Shown here: in pieces, positions 47,136 to 55,638 of the stretch | How positions within the stretch are numbered: the stretch's first letter is position 1 | Layout: every line of letters begins with the position of its first letter | NCBI RefSeq assembly: GCF_001921205.1 | Contig: NZ_MSIE01000061.1 | Location: forward strand, 1 to 63,479 | Direction: 5' to 3' | Source: Actinophytocola xanthii | GTDB taxonomy: Bacteria; Actinomycetota; Actinomycetes; Mycobacteriales; Pseudonocardiaceae | DNA length: 63,479 bases | Made by a program: the position numbers and the translations under genes | The notes under the pieces: generated by a model | Database searches by the model: none | Seen by the model: the letters and a program-made list of their open reading frames with translations, nothing else | Told to the model about the DNA's origin: nothing

Positions 47136-49043
47136 ATGCGCCGGTCCGCCGCGCTCGCCGCAGTCCTCGCCACCGCATCGTTCGCCGTCGGGGGCGTGGA
47201 CGCGGCTGCCGAACCGCAGGGGCGCCAGGCCGTGTACGCGGCGGCGGCCGCCGAGTTCGGCGTGCCCGAGAGCGTCCTCCTGGCGGTGTCCTACCTGGAG
47301 TCCAGGTGGAACACGAACTCCGGGACGCCGAGCACCGCGGCGGGGTACGGGCCCATGCACCTCACCGACGTGGTCGAGGCCAACGCCGGGGGCAGCCACC
47401 ACGACGAGGGCACGGAGGACCCGCGCGGGGACACCGCCCGCCCGGCGCTGCGGCCGCGGCCGGGGGCGCCGGACCTGTCCTCGCCGGCACTGCGGACCGT
47501 CGAGCTCGCGAGCGAGCTGACCGGTGTCGACAGCGCGCGGCTGCGTTCGGACGTGGCGCAGAACATCCGCGGCGGCGCCGCCCTGCTCGCCCACCACCAG
47601 CGGGCCCTCGGCGTGCACGGCACCGACGCCGGCGACTGGTACGGCGCGGTCGCCCGGTACTCCGGCGCCGGCGACACGGCGACCGCGGCGGCCTTCGCCG
47701 ACGAGGTGTTCGCGACGGTCGCCGCCGGCGCGGACCGGGTGACCGACGACGGGCAGCGGGTGCGGCTGGTGCCGCAGGCCGTCACCCCGGACACCGCCCA
47801 GTTGCGGCGGTTGGGACTGCGGGAGACCGAGCGGGGCGAGGCCGAGTGCCCCCGCGGGCTGGGCTGCGAGTGGCTGCCGGCGCCGTACGAGGAGTTCGGC
47901 GAGGGTGACTACGGCAACCACGACAAGGCGAACCGGCCACACACCCAGAAGATCGACTACATCGTCATCCACGACACCGAGACCACCTGGCAGACCACGC
48001 TCGACCTGGTCTCCGACCCGACCTACGTGAGCTGGCAGTACACCCTGCGCTCGGCGGACGGACACGTCGCCCAGCACGTCAAGGCCAAGGACGTGGCCTG
48101 GCAGGCCGGGAACTGGTACATCAACTCGAAGTCGATCGGCCTCGAGCACGAGGGGTTCGCCGCGCAGGGCACCTGGTACACGGAGGCGATGTACCGCAGC
48201 TCGGCGAAGCTGGTGCGCTACCTGGCCGCGAAGCACCACATCCCGCTGGACCGCGCGCACATCATCGGCCACGACAACGTGCCGGGCACCATCCCCTCGA
48301 CGGTCCGCGGCATGCACTGGGACCCGGGCCCCTACTGGGACTGGGCGCACTACTTCGAGCTGCTCGGCGCCCCGTTCCGCGGCGTGGGCACCCCGCGCGC
48401 CGGCCTGGTGACGATCCGCCCGGACTTCGACACGAACCGCCCCGCGTTCACCGGCTGCGACGCCGCCGGGCAGCCCTGCCCGTCCCGCGGTTCGACGTCG
48501 GTGATCCTGCACACCGAGCCCCGCCCCGACGCCCCGCTGCTGACCGACATCGGCCTACGCCCGGACGGCTCGCCCGGCACCATGCACATCTCCGACCACT
48601 CCAGCCGGGTGGAGACGGGGCAGCGGTACGCGCTCGCCGAGCGCCGGGGCGACTGGACCGCGATCTGGTACCTCGGCCAGAAGGGCTGGTTCCACAACCC
48701 CTCCCGGGCCCCGACCGCCGTCTGGTCCTTCGGCCTGGTCGCGACGCCGAAGCGCGGCCTGGCCTCGATCCCGGTGTACGGCCGGGCCTACCCGGAGGCG
48801 GCCGCGTACCCCGAGCACGTCCCGGTGCAGGCGGTGACCCCGCTGCAGTACACGCTGGCCGCCGGACAGCGGTACGCGGTGGGCCTGGTCACCGGCTCGG
48901 AGTACTACTGGGCCGTCACCTACGACACGACCAACCACACCGTCGTGCGCGGGAAGACCAAGTACGTCCAGATCCAGTTCGGCCACCGCATCGCCTTCGT
49001 CAACGCGGCCGACGTGGACCTGCGGCCGTCGGCGCTGCCGTAG
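47136..49043 (+). CDS. Secreted N-acetylmuramoyl-L-alanine amidase with transglycosylase-like N-domain
   Basis: A 635-residue exported protein (signal M-R-R-S-A-A-L-A-A-V-L-A-T-A-S-F-A-V). Residues about 35-220 resemble a lytic transglycosylase or lysozyme-like domain (L-L-A-V-S-Y-L-E-S-R-W-N, Y-G-P-M-H-L-T-D). Residues about 275-420 are an Amidase_2/PGRP domain (V-I-H-D-T-E-T, S-I-G-L-E-H-E-G, I-I-G-H-D-N-V-P-G). The C-terminal 200 residues hold SH3-like repeats (Y-A-L-A-E-R-R-G-D-W-T-A-I-W-Y). ATG 47136 after a GGGAGG. Two cutting activities in one chain would degrade both glycan and stem peptide. Confidence 0.9.
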   Translation: MRRSAALAAVLATASFAVGGVDAAAEPQGRQAVYAAAAAEFGVPESVLLAVSYLESRWNTNSGTPSTAAGYGPMHLTDVVEANAGGSHHDEGTEDPRGDTARPALRPRPGAPDLSSPALRTVELASELTGVDSARLRSDVAQNIRGGAALLAHHQRALGVHGTDAGDWYGAVARYSGAGDTATAAAFADEVFATVAAGADRVTDDGQRVRLVPQAVTPDTAQLRRLGLRETERGEAECPRGLGCEWLPAPYEEFGEGDYGNHDKANRPHTQKIDYIVIHDTETTWQTTLDLVSDPTYVSWQYTLRSADGHVAQHVKAKDVAWQAGNWYINSKSIGLEHEGFAAQGTWYTEAMYRSSAKLVRYLAAKHHIPLDRAHIIGHDNVPGTIPSTVRGMHWDPGPYWDWAHYFELLGAPFRGVGTPRAGLVTIRPDFDTNRPAFTGCDAAGQPCPSRGSTSVILHTEPRPDAPLLTDIGLRPDGSPGTMHISDHSSRVETGQRYALAERRGDWTAIWYLGQKGWFHNPSRAPTAVWSFGLVATPKRGLASIPVYGRAYPEAAAYPEHVPVQAVTPLQYTLAAGQRYAVGLVTGSEYYWAVTYDTTNHTVVRGKTKYVQIQFGHRIAFVNAADVDLRPSALP

Positions 49044-49081
49044 GGCACGTCCGCACAGCCCTCGGTCGCAGTCTTCGCGCC

Positions 49082-50110
49082 CTAGATTTCCAGCCGGTCG
49101 TCGACGAACATCGCGACCTCGACAGCGACGTCCGGGTCCTGGTTGGCAAGCACCACGGTCACGTACCCGAGATCGGGGTGGACGACGAGGGCCGCGCTCA
49201 TGCCGGGGAAGCCGCCGGTGGCGCTGATCGAGCGGACGCCGTGCACCGTCCGCACGAAGAAGCCGTAGGCCACGCACCGGCCGGCCCAACCGGCCTCGGC
49301 CTGGCCGGTGGTCAGCAGCTCGGTGTGCCGGGCGTCGAGCAGTCGTCGCCCGGTCAACGCGGTCGCGAACCGCCAGAGATCCTCAGCACTGGCGTAGCCG
49401 CCGCCGGCGGGAGACCCGCGGTAGGGCAGCACGCCGGTGTTCACCTCGCTGCCCGGCACCTCGTCGGTGTAGCCGACGGCCAGGTCGGGCACCGCCGCGG
49501 CCTCGGGCAGGGACCCGGCCCGCCGCATCTCAGCCGCCGGGTAGACGTGCCGGTCCAGGTAGTCGTAGTAGCTCTGGCCGGTGACGTTCTCGATCACCGC
49601 GCCGAGCACGACGTAGCCGAAGTTGCTGTACCGGAACCGGCTCCCGGGCTCGAACTCCGCGGGTCGGTGGCCGAGCAGGCGCACGTAGTCGGCGACCGTG
49701 CGGATCTCGCCGCGGCGGGCCTCGTACTCGGGTACGAAGATGTCGCCCGTCCCCGCGGTGTGGGTGAGCAGGTGGTGGACGGTGGCCGCGGTCGCGAGCT
49801 GTTGGTTGGGGAAGTCGGGCAGGTACCGCGCCAGTGGCGCGTCCAGGTCCACCGTCCCGTCCTCGGCCAGTCGGCAGACGGCCACGGCCGTGAACACCTT
49901 GTTGATGGACCCGAGGCGGAACCGGGTCGACAGCGTGTTGGACACCATCCGCTGTCGATCGGCCATGCCGTGGGCCTCGGCGAACAGCAGTTCCTCGTCC
50001 CTGGCAACCAGCACCACCCCGGAGAACCGCCCGGCGGCGGACTCCTCGGCGAGCTTGGACCGCAACGTCGCCAGCAGACGGTCGACGTGCTCCGGCCCGG
50101 CGGTCGCCAT
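49082..50110 (-). CDS. Serine hydrolase of the class C beta-lactamase/DD-peptidase family
   Basis: A 342-residue penicillin-binding-fold hydrolase with S-x-x-K as G-S-I-N-K-V-F, the Y-S-N motif in F-R-Y-S-N-F-G-Y, and A-T-G-G-F-P-G in place of the KTG box. There is no signal peptide, so it is probably cytoplasmic and more likely an esterase or D-amidase than a resistance enzyme. ATG 50110. It ends 38 bp from the amidase gene, tail to tail, and lies 41 bp downstream of the DUF4873 gene. Confidence 0.88.
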   Translation of the reverse strand: MATAGPEHVDRLLATLRSKLAEESAAGRFSGVVLVARDEELLFAEAHGMADRQRMVSNTLSTRFRLGSINKVFTAVAVCRLAEDGTVDLDAPLARYLPDFPNQQLATAATVHHLLTHTAGTGDIFVPEYEARRGEIRTVADYVRLLGHRPAEFEPGSRFRYSNFGYVVLGAVIENVTGQSYYDYLDRHVYPAAEMRRAGSLPEAAAVPDLAVGYTDEVPGSEVNTGVLPYRGSPAGGGYASAEDLWRFATALTGRRLLDARHTELLTTGQAEAGWAGRCVAYGFFVRTVHGVRSISATGGFPGMSAALVVHPDLGYVTVVLANQDPDVAVEVAMFVDDRLEI

Positions 50111-50151
50111 ACCGAAATGCCTACCAACCGCGACGCACGGCCGCGACCGAA

Positions 50152-50469
50152 TTACCCCCGGTCGATCTCCTGGAGGGTCGTCGGCACCGGGAAGGGCGGG
50201 CGGCTGGTGCCGGTGACGCGGTAGCGGCCCCACGGGTCGGGGTCGGTGAGCTGGGCCTCCGCGGTACCGAACGGGGTGCGGAGCTGACCCTCGCCGCGGC
50301 GGGAGCCGAGCAGGTCGGCCAGCTCCTCGCTCGGCCGGAGCCGGCCGTACCAGTGGTACCGGCCGTCGATCGGTTCGAAGTGGCCGGCGAGCGACACCTC
50401 GACCGCCAGCTCGGTCGACCCGACGACGAGCGTCGCGGGGCCCTCGTAGCCGTCCTCGTCATGCTCCAT
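50152..50469 (-). CDS. DUF4873-type small protein
   Basis: A 105-residue acidic beta-rich protein reading G-P-A-T-L-V-V, then S-L-A-G-H-F-E-P-I-D-G-R-Y-H-W-Y-G-R-L, the core of DUF4873. In other actinobacteria this domain is often fused to or near flavin monooxygenases; its role is unknown. ATG 50469; it lies 9 bp downstream of the epimerase gene, so the two are likely co-transcribed. Confidence 0.75.
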   Translation of the reverse strand: MEHDEDGYEGPATLVVGSTELAVEVSLAGHFEPIDGRYHWYGRLRPSEELADLLGSRRGEGQLRTPFGTAEAQLTDPDPWGRYRVTGTSRPPFPVPTTLQEIDRG

Positions 50470-50478
50470 GGCTGGATG

Positions 50479-51378
50479 TTACCGCAAGTAATAGTTACTG
50501 AGGAGCTCCTGGAAGGCCAGCTCAAGCCTCGGGTGCCGGAAGGTGAAGCCACTGCGCACCAGGCGCTCCGGCACCGCCCTGGTGCTCGCCAGCACGATCT
50601 GGTCGGCCACCTCCGGGCCGAACATCCGCCTGGTCAGCCCCTTGGTCAGGGCGATGAACCGCGGGCGGCCCAGCGTCGCGGCGAGGATGTCGGCGTACTC
50701 GCGGTTGGTCACCGGGTTCGGCGCGACGACGTTCAGCGGGCCGGACAGGGCCGGCGTGGTCAGGACGTGGGTCGTCGCGCGCACCAGGTCGGGCAGCGAC
50801 ACCCAGCTCACGTACTGGTTGCCGCACCCGGCGCGGATGCCGAGCCCGCGCCGGAACCTCGGCAGGAGCCAGGCCAGCGCCCCGCCCTCGGCGGACTGCA
50901 CGATGCCGAACCTCAGGTGCGCCACCCGCATACCCGCCTGCTCGGCGGCGTCCGCCGCGTCCTCGGCGTCCCGGTACACCCCGGCCAGGAAGCCCTCGCC
51001 GGGACCGCTGTCCTCGGTCAGCGCCTCCTCGCCCCGGTCGCCGTAGTAGCCGACCGCCGACGCGCACAGCAGCGCCCGCGGGCCGTCCCTCATCCCGGCC
51101 AGGGCCGTGGCCAGGGTCCGGGTGCCCTCCACCCGGGACGCGCGGATCGACTCCTTGTGGTGCTCGGTCCACCGCCCGTGCACCCGCTCGCCGACCAGGT
51201 GCACCACCGCGCCGACCCCGGCGAGGCGCGCCGTGTCCAGCTCCGGGTACCAGAGCACCTCGTCCTCGGCCTTCGGCCGGCGCCGCACGAGGCGGATCAC
51301 CCGGTGGCCGTGCTCGCGCAGGTGCGCGACCAGGGCGCGCCCGAGGAGCCCGGTTGACCCGGTGACGGCGATATTCAC
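50479..51378 (-). CDS. TIGR01777-family NAD(P)-binding epimerase (SulA-like)
   Basis: A 299-residue short-chain-dehydrogenase-fold protein. The dinucleotide motif V-T-G-S-T-G-L-L-G is near the N-terminus, followed by S-A-V-G-Y-Y-G and a C-terminal DUF1731 segment (P-E-R-L-V-R-S-G-F-T-F-R-H-P). GTG 51378 lacks a ribosome site; a TACCCT hexamer lies seven bases upstream, so the mRNA may be leaderless. The family is widespread, linked to cell division or membrane defects in some bacteria, with unknown substrate. Confidence 0.88.
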   Translation of the reverse strand: MNIAVTGSTGLLGRALVAHLREHGHRVIRLVRRRPKAEDEVLWYPELDTARLAGVGAVVHLVGERVHGRWTEHHKESIRASRVEGTRTLATALAGMRDGPRALLCASAVGYYGDRGEEALTEDSGPGEGFLAGVYRDAEDAADAAEQAGMRVAHLRFGIVQSAEGGALAWLLPRFRRGLGIRAGCGNQYVSWVSLPDLVRATTHVLTTPALSGPLNVVAPNPVTNREYADILAATLGRPRFIALTKGLTRRMFGPEVADQIVLASTRAVPERLVRSGFTFRHPRLELAFQELLSNYYLR

Positions 51379-51411
51379 CCGGAAGAGGGTACGGGGTACG
51401 TGACCCACCTC

Positions 51412-52455
51412 TCAGACCGACACCGTACTGACTGGTAGGGCCGGATCGGCTGACAGTTCCACCGCGGACGGGTGAACACCGGCCGCGACCAGGTGCGCGC
51501 CGAGGGCCGCGATCATCGCTCCGTTGTCCGTGCACAGCCGGGGGCGCGGCACCCGCAGCTCGATCCCGGCCGCCGCGCAGCGCTCCGCGGCCAGTCCGGA
51601 GAGCCGGGAGTTCGCGGCCACCCCGCCGGAGAGGACCATCGTGCCGACGCCCAGCTCCTCCGCGGCCCGTACCGCCTTCATCGTCAGCACGTCGGCGACC
51701 GCCTCCTGGAACGAGGCCGCCACGTCCTCGACCGGCACCTCGAGGCCGTCGCGCTCCCGGTTCTCCACCCAGCGGGCGACCGCCGTCTTCAACCCGGAGA
51801 ACGAGAAGTCGTACCGGGCGTCGCGCGGCCCGGTCAGCCCGCGGGGGAACCGGATCGCCTCGGGGTCACCCGTGCTCGCCGCCCGGTCGATGGGTGGTCC
51901 GCCGGGATAGGGCAGCCCGAGGATGCGCGCAACCTTGTCGTAGGCCTCGCCGGCGGCGTCGTCGATCGTCGAGCCGATCTCGGTGATCTTGGTTGCCAGG
52001 TCGTCGACGCGCAGCAGCTGGGTGTGCCCGCCCGAGACCAACAGTGCCAGGCAGGGCGCGGGCAGGGCGCCGTGCTGCAACGTGTCCGCCGCGACGTGGC
52101 CGGGCAGGTGGTTGACACCGTAGAGCGGCACGTTCAGCGCGGCCGCGTACGCCTTGGCCGCGGAGACCCCGACCAGCAGCGCCCCGGCCAGGCCGGGACC
52201 GCAGGTGACCGCGATCGCGTCGATGTCACCCAGGTCCACCTCGGCCTTCTCGACCGCGCGCCGCATGGTCGGCACCATCGCCTCGAGGTGGGCCCGGGAG
52301 GCGACCTCGGGCACCACCCCGCCGAAGCGGGCGTGCTGGTCCACGCTCGACGCCACCTCGTCGGCGAGCAGCTCGATCCGCCCGTCCGGGTGCAGCCGGG
52401 CGATGCCGACACCGGTCTCGTCGCACGAGCTCTCGATGCCCAACACGAGACTCAC
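51412..52455 (-). CDS. tsaD: tRNA N6-adenosine threonylcarbamoyltransferase TsaD
   Basis: A 347-residue ASKHA-fold enzyme that transfers the threonylcarbamoyl group to A37 of ANN-decoding tRNAs (t6A). It opens [16 protein letters not shown]. The metal site is N-H-L-P-G-H, with S-G-G-H-T-Q-L and D-N-G-A-M-I. GTG 52455 overlaps the rimI stop as GTGA. It is the last gene of tsaB - rimI - tsaD, matching M. tuberculosis Rv3421c-Rv3419c. Confidence 0.96.
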   Translation of the reverse strand: MSLVLGIESSCDETGVGIARLHPDGRIELLADEVASSVDQHARFGGVVPEVASRAHLEAMVPTMRRAVEKAEVDLGDIDAIAVTCGPGLAGALLVGVSAAKAYAAALNVPLYGVNHLPGHVAADTLQHGALPAPCLALLVSGGHTQLLRVDDLATKITEIGSTIDDAAGEAYDKVARILGLPYPGGPPIDRAASTGDPEAIRFPRGLTGPRDARYDFSFSGLKTAVARWVENRERDGLEVPVEDVAASFQEAVADVLTMKAVRAAEELGVGTMVLSGGVAANSRLSGLAAERCAAAGIELRVPRPRLCTDNGAMIAALGAHLVAAGVHPSAVELSADPALPVSTVSV

Positions 52456-52937
52456 GTGGCCTCCTCGGTGACCCGGGCGGGGCGGGCCATGGTGAACGCG
52501 TCGGCGCCGGAGGGCTGGTAGTACCTGCGCCGCAGGCCGATCGTGGTGAAGCCGTGCGCCCGGTAGAGGGCGATGGCGGGGGCGTTGTCCGTGCGCACCT
52601 CGAGGAACACCGGCGCGCGGAACTCGTCGGCCACCGCGAGCAGCCCCTCCAGCAGGGCACGCCCGACACCGCGGCCCTGCCAGGCGGGGTCGACGCCGAT
52701 GGTGTGCACGCTGGCCTCGGCGTCGCGTGGCGTGCCGACCACGGAGATGCCGGCATAGCCGACCAGGGTCCGCTCGGCGCTGTGGTCCACGTAGGCGCCG
52801 AGGTAGTGGTGGCCGTGGTCCAGCTCGGAGCGCAGGACCGACTCGCTCCACGGGTCGTCCCCGGCGAACAGCTGCCGCTCGAGCTCGGCGACGCGGGGGA
52901 GGTCCGCGTACCCGAGCGGGGCAAGGCGCACGCTCAC
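52452..52937 (-). CDS. rimI: Ribosomal-protein alanine N-acetyltransferase RimI
   Basis: A 161-residue GNAT enzyme. The acetyl-CoA loop is [11 protein letters not shown], and the RimI signature [18 protein letters not shown] is complete. GTG 52937 overlaps the tsaB stop as GTGA, and its own stop overlaps tsaD. The known role is acetylation of the S18 N-terminus, with wider N-terminal acetylation in actinobacteria. Its place inside the t6A genes is conserved. Confidence 0.93.
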   Translation of the reverse strand: MSVRLAPLGYADLPRVAELERQLFAGDDPWSESVLRSELDHGHHYLGAYVDHSAERTLVGYAGISVVGTPRDAEASVHTIGVDPAWQGRGVGRALLEGLLAVADEFRAPVFLEVRTDNAPAIALYRAHGFTTIGLRRRYYQPSGADAFTMARPARVTEEAT

Positions 52938-53593
52938 GGAGCGGTCACCCGCTTGCGGCTGCCCGGCACCGTCGCGTCCGGACGGCGCAGGTACAGCGGG
53001 ACCAGCGGCTCCCCCGGCCCGGCGAGGGCGTCCCCGGCCGCGGCGACCAGGCCCGCCGGCGTCGGATACTCCGCGCCGGTGTGCTCGACGGCGAGGAGGT
53101 CGGCGTAGAGCGAGGTGCCGGCCCGGCGCCGGCCCCCGGCGAGCTGGGCGGCGACGTCGGCGGGACGGTCCACCCCCGGCCCCGCGGTGCGGACACCGCC
53201 CTCGTAGGTCGCCCAGTACAGCTCCCTGCGCCGGGCGTCGGTGGTGACCAGCAGCGGTTCGTCCGTACCGGCGGCGATCGCGTCGAGCGAGCACACCGGA
53301 TGGGTCGGGACGTCGAGGGCGTGGCCCAGCGCGGCGGCGGTGGCGATCCCCGCCCGCAGACCGGTGAACGGCCCCGGCCCGACACCGCACACGATCGCGG
53401 CCACGTCGGCGAGGCTCCGGCCGGCGTCCGCCAGCGCCGCGAGGACGTGCGGGGTGAGCAGCTCGCCGTGCGCGCGGGCGTCGACGGTGACCCGCTGGGC
53501 GAGCACCTCCGGACCTGCCCCGCCCACGAGGACCACACCGGCGGTGACCGCGGGGGTCGCCGTGTCGACTGCGAGAACCAGCACGGCCGTCAA
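52934..53593 (-). CDS. tsaB: t6A complex subunit TsaB
   Basis: A 219-residue ASKHA-fold scaffold protein that forms the TsaBDE complex. It reads [13 protein letters not shown], then [14 protein letters not shown], the hallmark of TsaB. The start may be TTG 53593 (weak ribosome site) or GTG 53584. TsaB is usually translated from a regular start, so this is uncertain. tsaE lies separately at 55025, with two HAD genes in between. Confidence 0.92.
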   Translation of the reverse strand: MTAVLVLAVDTATPAVTAGVVLVGGAGPEVLAQRVTVDARAHGELLTPHVLAALADAGRSLADVAAIVCGVGPGPFTGLRAGIATAAALGHALDVPTHPVCSLDAIAAGTDEPLLVTTDARRRELYWATYEGGVRTAGPGVDRPADVAAQLAGGRRRAGTSLYADLLAVEHTGAEYPTPAGLVAAAGDALAGPGEPLVPLYLRRPDATVPGSRKRVTAP

Positions 53594-53617
53594 GCCTAGT
53601 CGGGTGGTGGCCGCCGG

Positions 53618-54319
53618 TCAGCGGCGCCAGCGGTCGAGCACCGCTGGCAGCTCGTCGAGCCGGTGCAGCACCGCGTCCGGTTCCACGTCCACGGGCACCT
53701 GCTGGTCGGCCGGGATGACCGTGTGCGGGACGAACACCGCGCGCATGCCGACGCCCTTGGCGCCGCTGATGTCGTCGTAGAGCCGGTCGCCGACGTAGAC
53801 GCAGTCGGCCGGGTCGTCGACGCCGACCGCGGCCATGGCCGCGAGGAAGGCCGACGGGTGCGGCTTGGTGTACTCCAGGTCGCTGCTCCACACGGTCGCG
53901 TGGAACAGGTCCAGGACGCCGTCGCGGCGCAGCAGCTCCTCGTGCCAGGCCGCCGGCCACGGCGTCGAGGACAGCACGCCGACCCGCAGCCCCTGCTCCC
54001 GCAACGTGGTGATCAGCGGTGCGACCTCGGGATGGGTGCGGGTCGCGCGCTCCCAGAAGCGGCGGTAGGCGGTGTAGCCGTCGTCGTGCTCGGCGGCCGA
54101 CGCCGCGGCGAGCACCTGGGCGATGGTGAAGGCGCGGTGCTCGTGGCGGACCAGCGCCCACGCGGCCGTCTCCGCGGCGTGGATGGCCGCGGCGACCCTG
54201 GCCGCCTGCTCGGCGTCGCCGGGGTGCAGCTCGTCGGCGTAGGTCCGCCACGCGGCGACGTGGTCCATCGGGATCCAGGGGGTCAGCGTGCCGCCCCAGT
54301 CGAAGATCACAGCGCGCAT
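53618..54319 (-). CDS. HAD-superfamily hydrolase (subfamily IA)
   Basis: A 233-residue phosphatase-like protein. Motif I is V-I-F-D-W-G-G-T-L (nucleophile Asp, but Gly where many phosphatases have a second Asp). Motif II is V-L-S-S-T-P, motif III K-P-H-P-S-A-F, motif IV Y-V-G-D-R-L-Y-D-D. The helical cap is inserted after motif I. The missing second Asp leaves open whether it is an active phosphatase. ATG 54319. It diverges from a second HAD gene over 71 bp. Substrate unknown. Confidence 0.87.
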   Translation of the reverse strand: MRAVIFDWGGTLTPWIPMDHVAAWRTYADELHPGDAEQAARVAAAIHAAETAAWALVRHEHRAFTIAQVLAAASAAEHDDGYTAYRRFWERATRTHPEVAPLITTLREQGLRVGVLSSTPWPAAWHEELLRRDGVLDLFHATVWSSDLEYTKPHPSAFLAAMAAVGVDDPADCVYVGDRLYDDISGAKGVGMRAVFVPHTVIPADQQVPVDVEPDAVLHRLDELPAVLDRWRR

Positions 54320-54390
54320 GCCTCCCAACCTAGTTCGAGCCGCACCCGCCGTCACCCCGTCTCACCCGCGCCGGAACGTAGGGTGGCGGC

Positions 54391-55044
54391 ATGATCGAAG
54401 GCGTCCTGTTCGACTACTCGGGCACCCTGTTCCACCTCGAGCCAGGGCCGGACTGCCTGGCCGAGGACCCCAGGCGGGACGAGCTGCTCGCGCTGCTGAC
54501 CGCGTCCACCCGCTCGGCCGACCACCTGCCCGCCGAGCTGGCGGAGGACTGGGCGCGCCGCGACCTCGACCCCGAGACGCACCGCTCGGTCTACCTGGCC
54601 GCGCTGACCACCAGCGACATCCCGGTCGCGCCGGACGTGGCCGAGGCGCTCTACGAGCGCATGACCGACCCGGCCTCCTGGGTGCCCTACCCGGACACCG
54701 TGCCGGCGCTGCGCAGGCTGCGCGCGGCGGGGGTGCGGGTGGCGGTCGTGAGCAACATCCCCTGGGACATCCGCGAGGTGTTCGCCCGCCACGACGCCGA
54801 GGACCTGGTCGACGAGTTCGTGCTCTCCTACGTCGAGGGCGTGATGAAGCCGGACGGGAAGATCTTCACCGTGGCCTGTCAGCGGATCGGCGTCGAGCCG
54901 GAACGCGCCCTGATGGTCGGCGACAGCCTGGAGGCCGACGGCGGTGCGACGGCGATCGGCTGCGCCTTCGCCCCGGTGGAGCCGCTCGACGTGGCCGACC
55001 GGCCGGACGCGCTGCTCTCGGTTCTCAGCGCGCGGGGGCTGTGA
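54391..55044 (+). CDS. HAD-superfamily hydrolase, divergent paralogue
   Basis: A 217-residue HAD protein with motif I L-F-D-Y-S-G-T-L (Ser instead of the second Asp), motif II V-V-S-N-I-P-W-D, motif III K-P-D-G-K-I-F and motif IV M-V-G-D-S-L-E-A-D. It shares the cap type with the upstream HAD protein, so the two probably arose by duplication and inversion. ATG 54391 has no ribosome site. Its 3' end overlaps tsaE on the other strand by 20 bp. Confidence 0.87.
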   Translation: MIEGVLFDYSGTLFHLEPGPDCLAEDPRRDELLALLTASTRSADHLPAELAEDWARRDLDPETHRSVYLAALTTSDIPVAPDVAEALYERMTDPASWVPYPDTVPALRRLRAAGVRVAVVSNIPWDIREVFARHDAEDLVDEFVLSYVEGVMKPDGKIFTVACQRIGVEPERALMVGDSLEADGGATAIGCAFAPVEPLDVADRPDALLSVLSARGL

Positions 55045-55498
55045 GCCGCCGCACCCAGCTCCCGTGCGGGACGACGGTCGCCAGCCGGGCGTCGTCCTCG
55101 CGCCGCTCCAGCCGCACCAGCAGGTGGTCCTCGGACAGGCGCTCACCCGCGCCCTCGCCCCACTCGATCACCACCGCCGCGTCCACCAGGGCGGTGTCCA
55201 GGTCGAGGTCGTCCAGCTCGGCGAGGCCGCCCAGCCGGTAGGCGTCGACGTGCACGAGCGGGATCCCGCGTCCACCGGGGGCCGGCGCGTGCTCGCGGGC
55301 GATGATGAACGTGGGCGAGCTGACCCGTCCCAGCACGCCGAGCCCCTCGGCGACGCCCTTGGCCAGCACGGTCTTCCCGGCCCCGAGCGGGCCGGCGAGC
55401 AGCACCAGGTCCCCGGGCTCCAGCAGCCCGCCGATGCGCCGCCCGAACTCGAGGGTGTCCTGCTCGGTCGGTAGCTCGACCCGTTGTCCCAGGCTCAC
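55025..55498 (-). CDS. tsaE: t6A-complex ATPase TsaE
   Basis: A 157-residue P-loop ATPase needed for t6A synthesis. Walker A is G-P-L-G-A-G-K-T, the switch region S-S-P-T-F-I-I is typical, and the family motif H-V-D-A-Y-R-L and V-V-I-E-W-G-E-G complete it. GTG 55498 has GAGGCGG upstream. It lies between alr and tsaB as in mycobacteria. Confidence 0.94.
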   Translation of the reverse strand: MSLGQRVELPTEQDTLEFGRRIGGLLEPGDLVLLAGPLGAGKTVLAKGVAEGLGVLGRVSSPTFIIAREHAPAPGGRGIPLVHVDAYRLGGLAELDDLDLDTALVDAAVVIEWGEGAGERLSEDHLLVRLERREDDARLATVVPHGSWVRRLTAPAR

Positions 55499-55592
55499 TG
55501 GTCCGCCTCTCTGGTCCGCCTCCCCGGAACTTTGACTGTGGGTCACCTGGGGCCGCGAAGGTGCGTCCTGATCACGTACTTGTGGCTGGCTT

Positions 55593-55617
55593 CCGTCACG
55601 TTCCCCTGAGGTGACGG
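55593..55617. terminator. Hairpin between alpha/beta hydrolase and tsaE
   Basis: CCGTCAC (55593-55599) pairs perfectly with GTGACGG (55611-55617) over an 11-base loop in the 140-bp gap after the hydrolase stop. A direct repeat TGGTCCGCCTC follows near the tsaE ribosome site. It may end the alr-hydrolase transcript or be the tsaE leader. Confidence 0.45.
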
Positions 55618-55638
55618 TTCTCGAGGCGGACCTGTGGC

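Noticed and set aside
45798-48512. A minus-strand open frame of 904 codons opposite phoD and the amidase
   Set aside because: It crosses two well-supported plus-strand genes and its translation has the Arg/Val/Gly composition of an antisense shadow frame.
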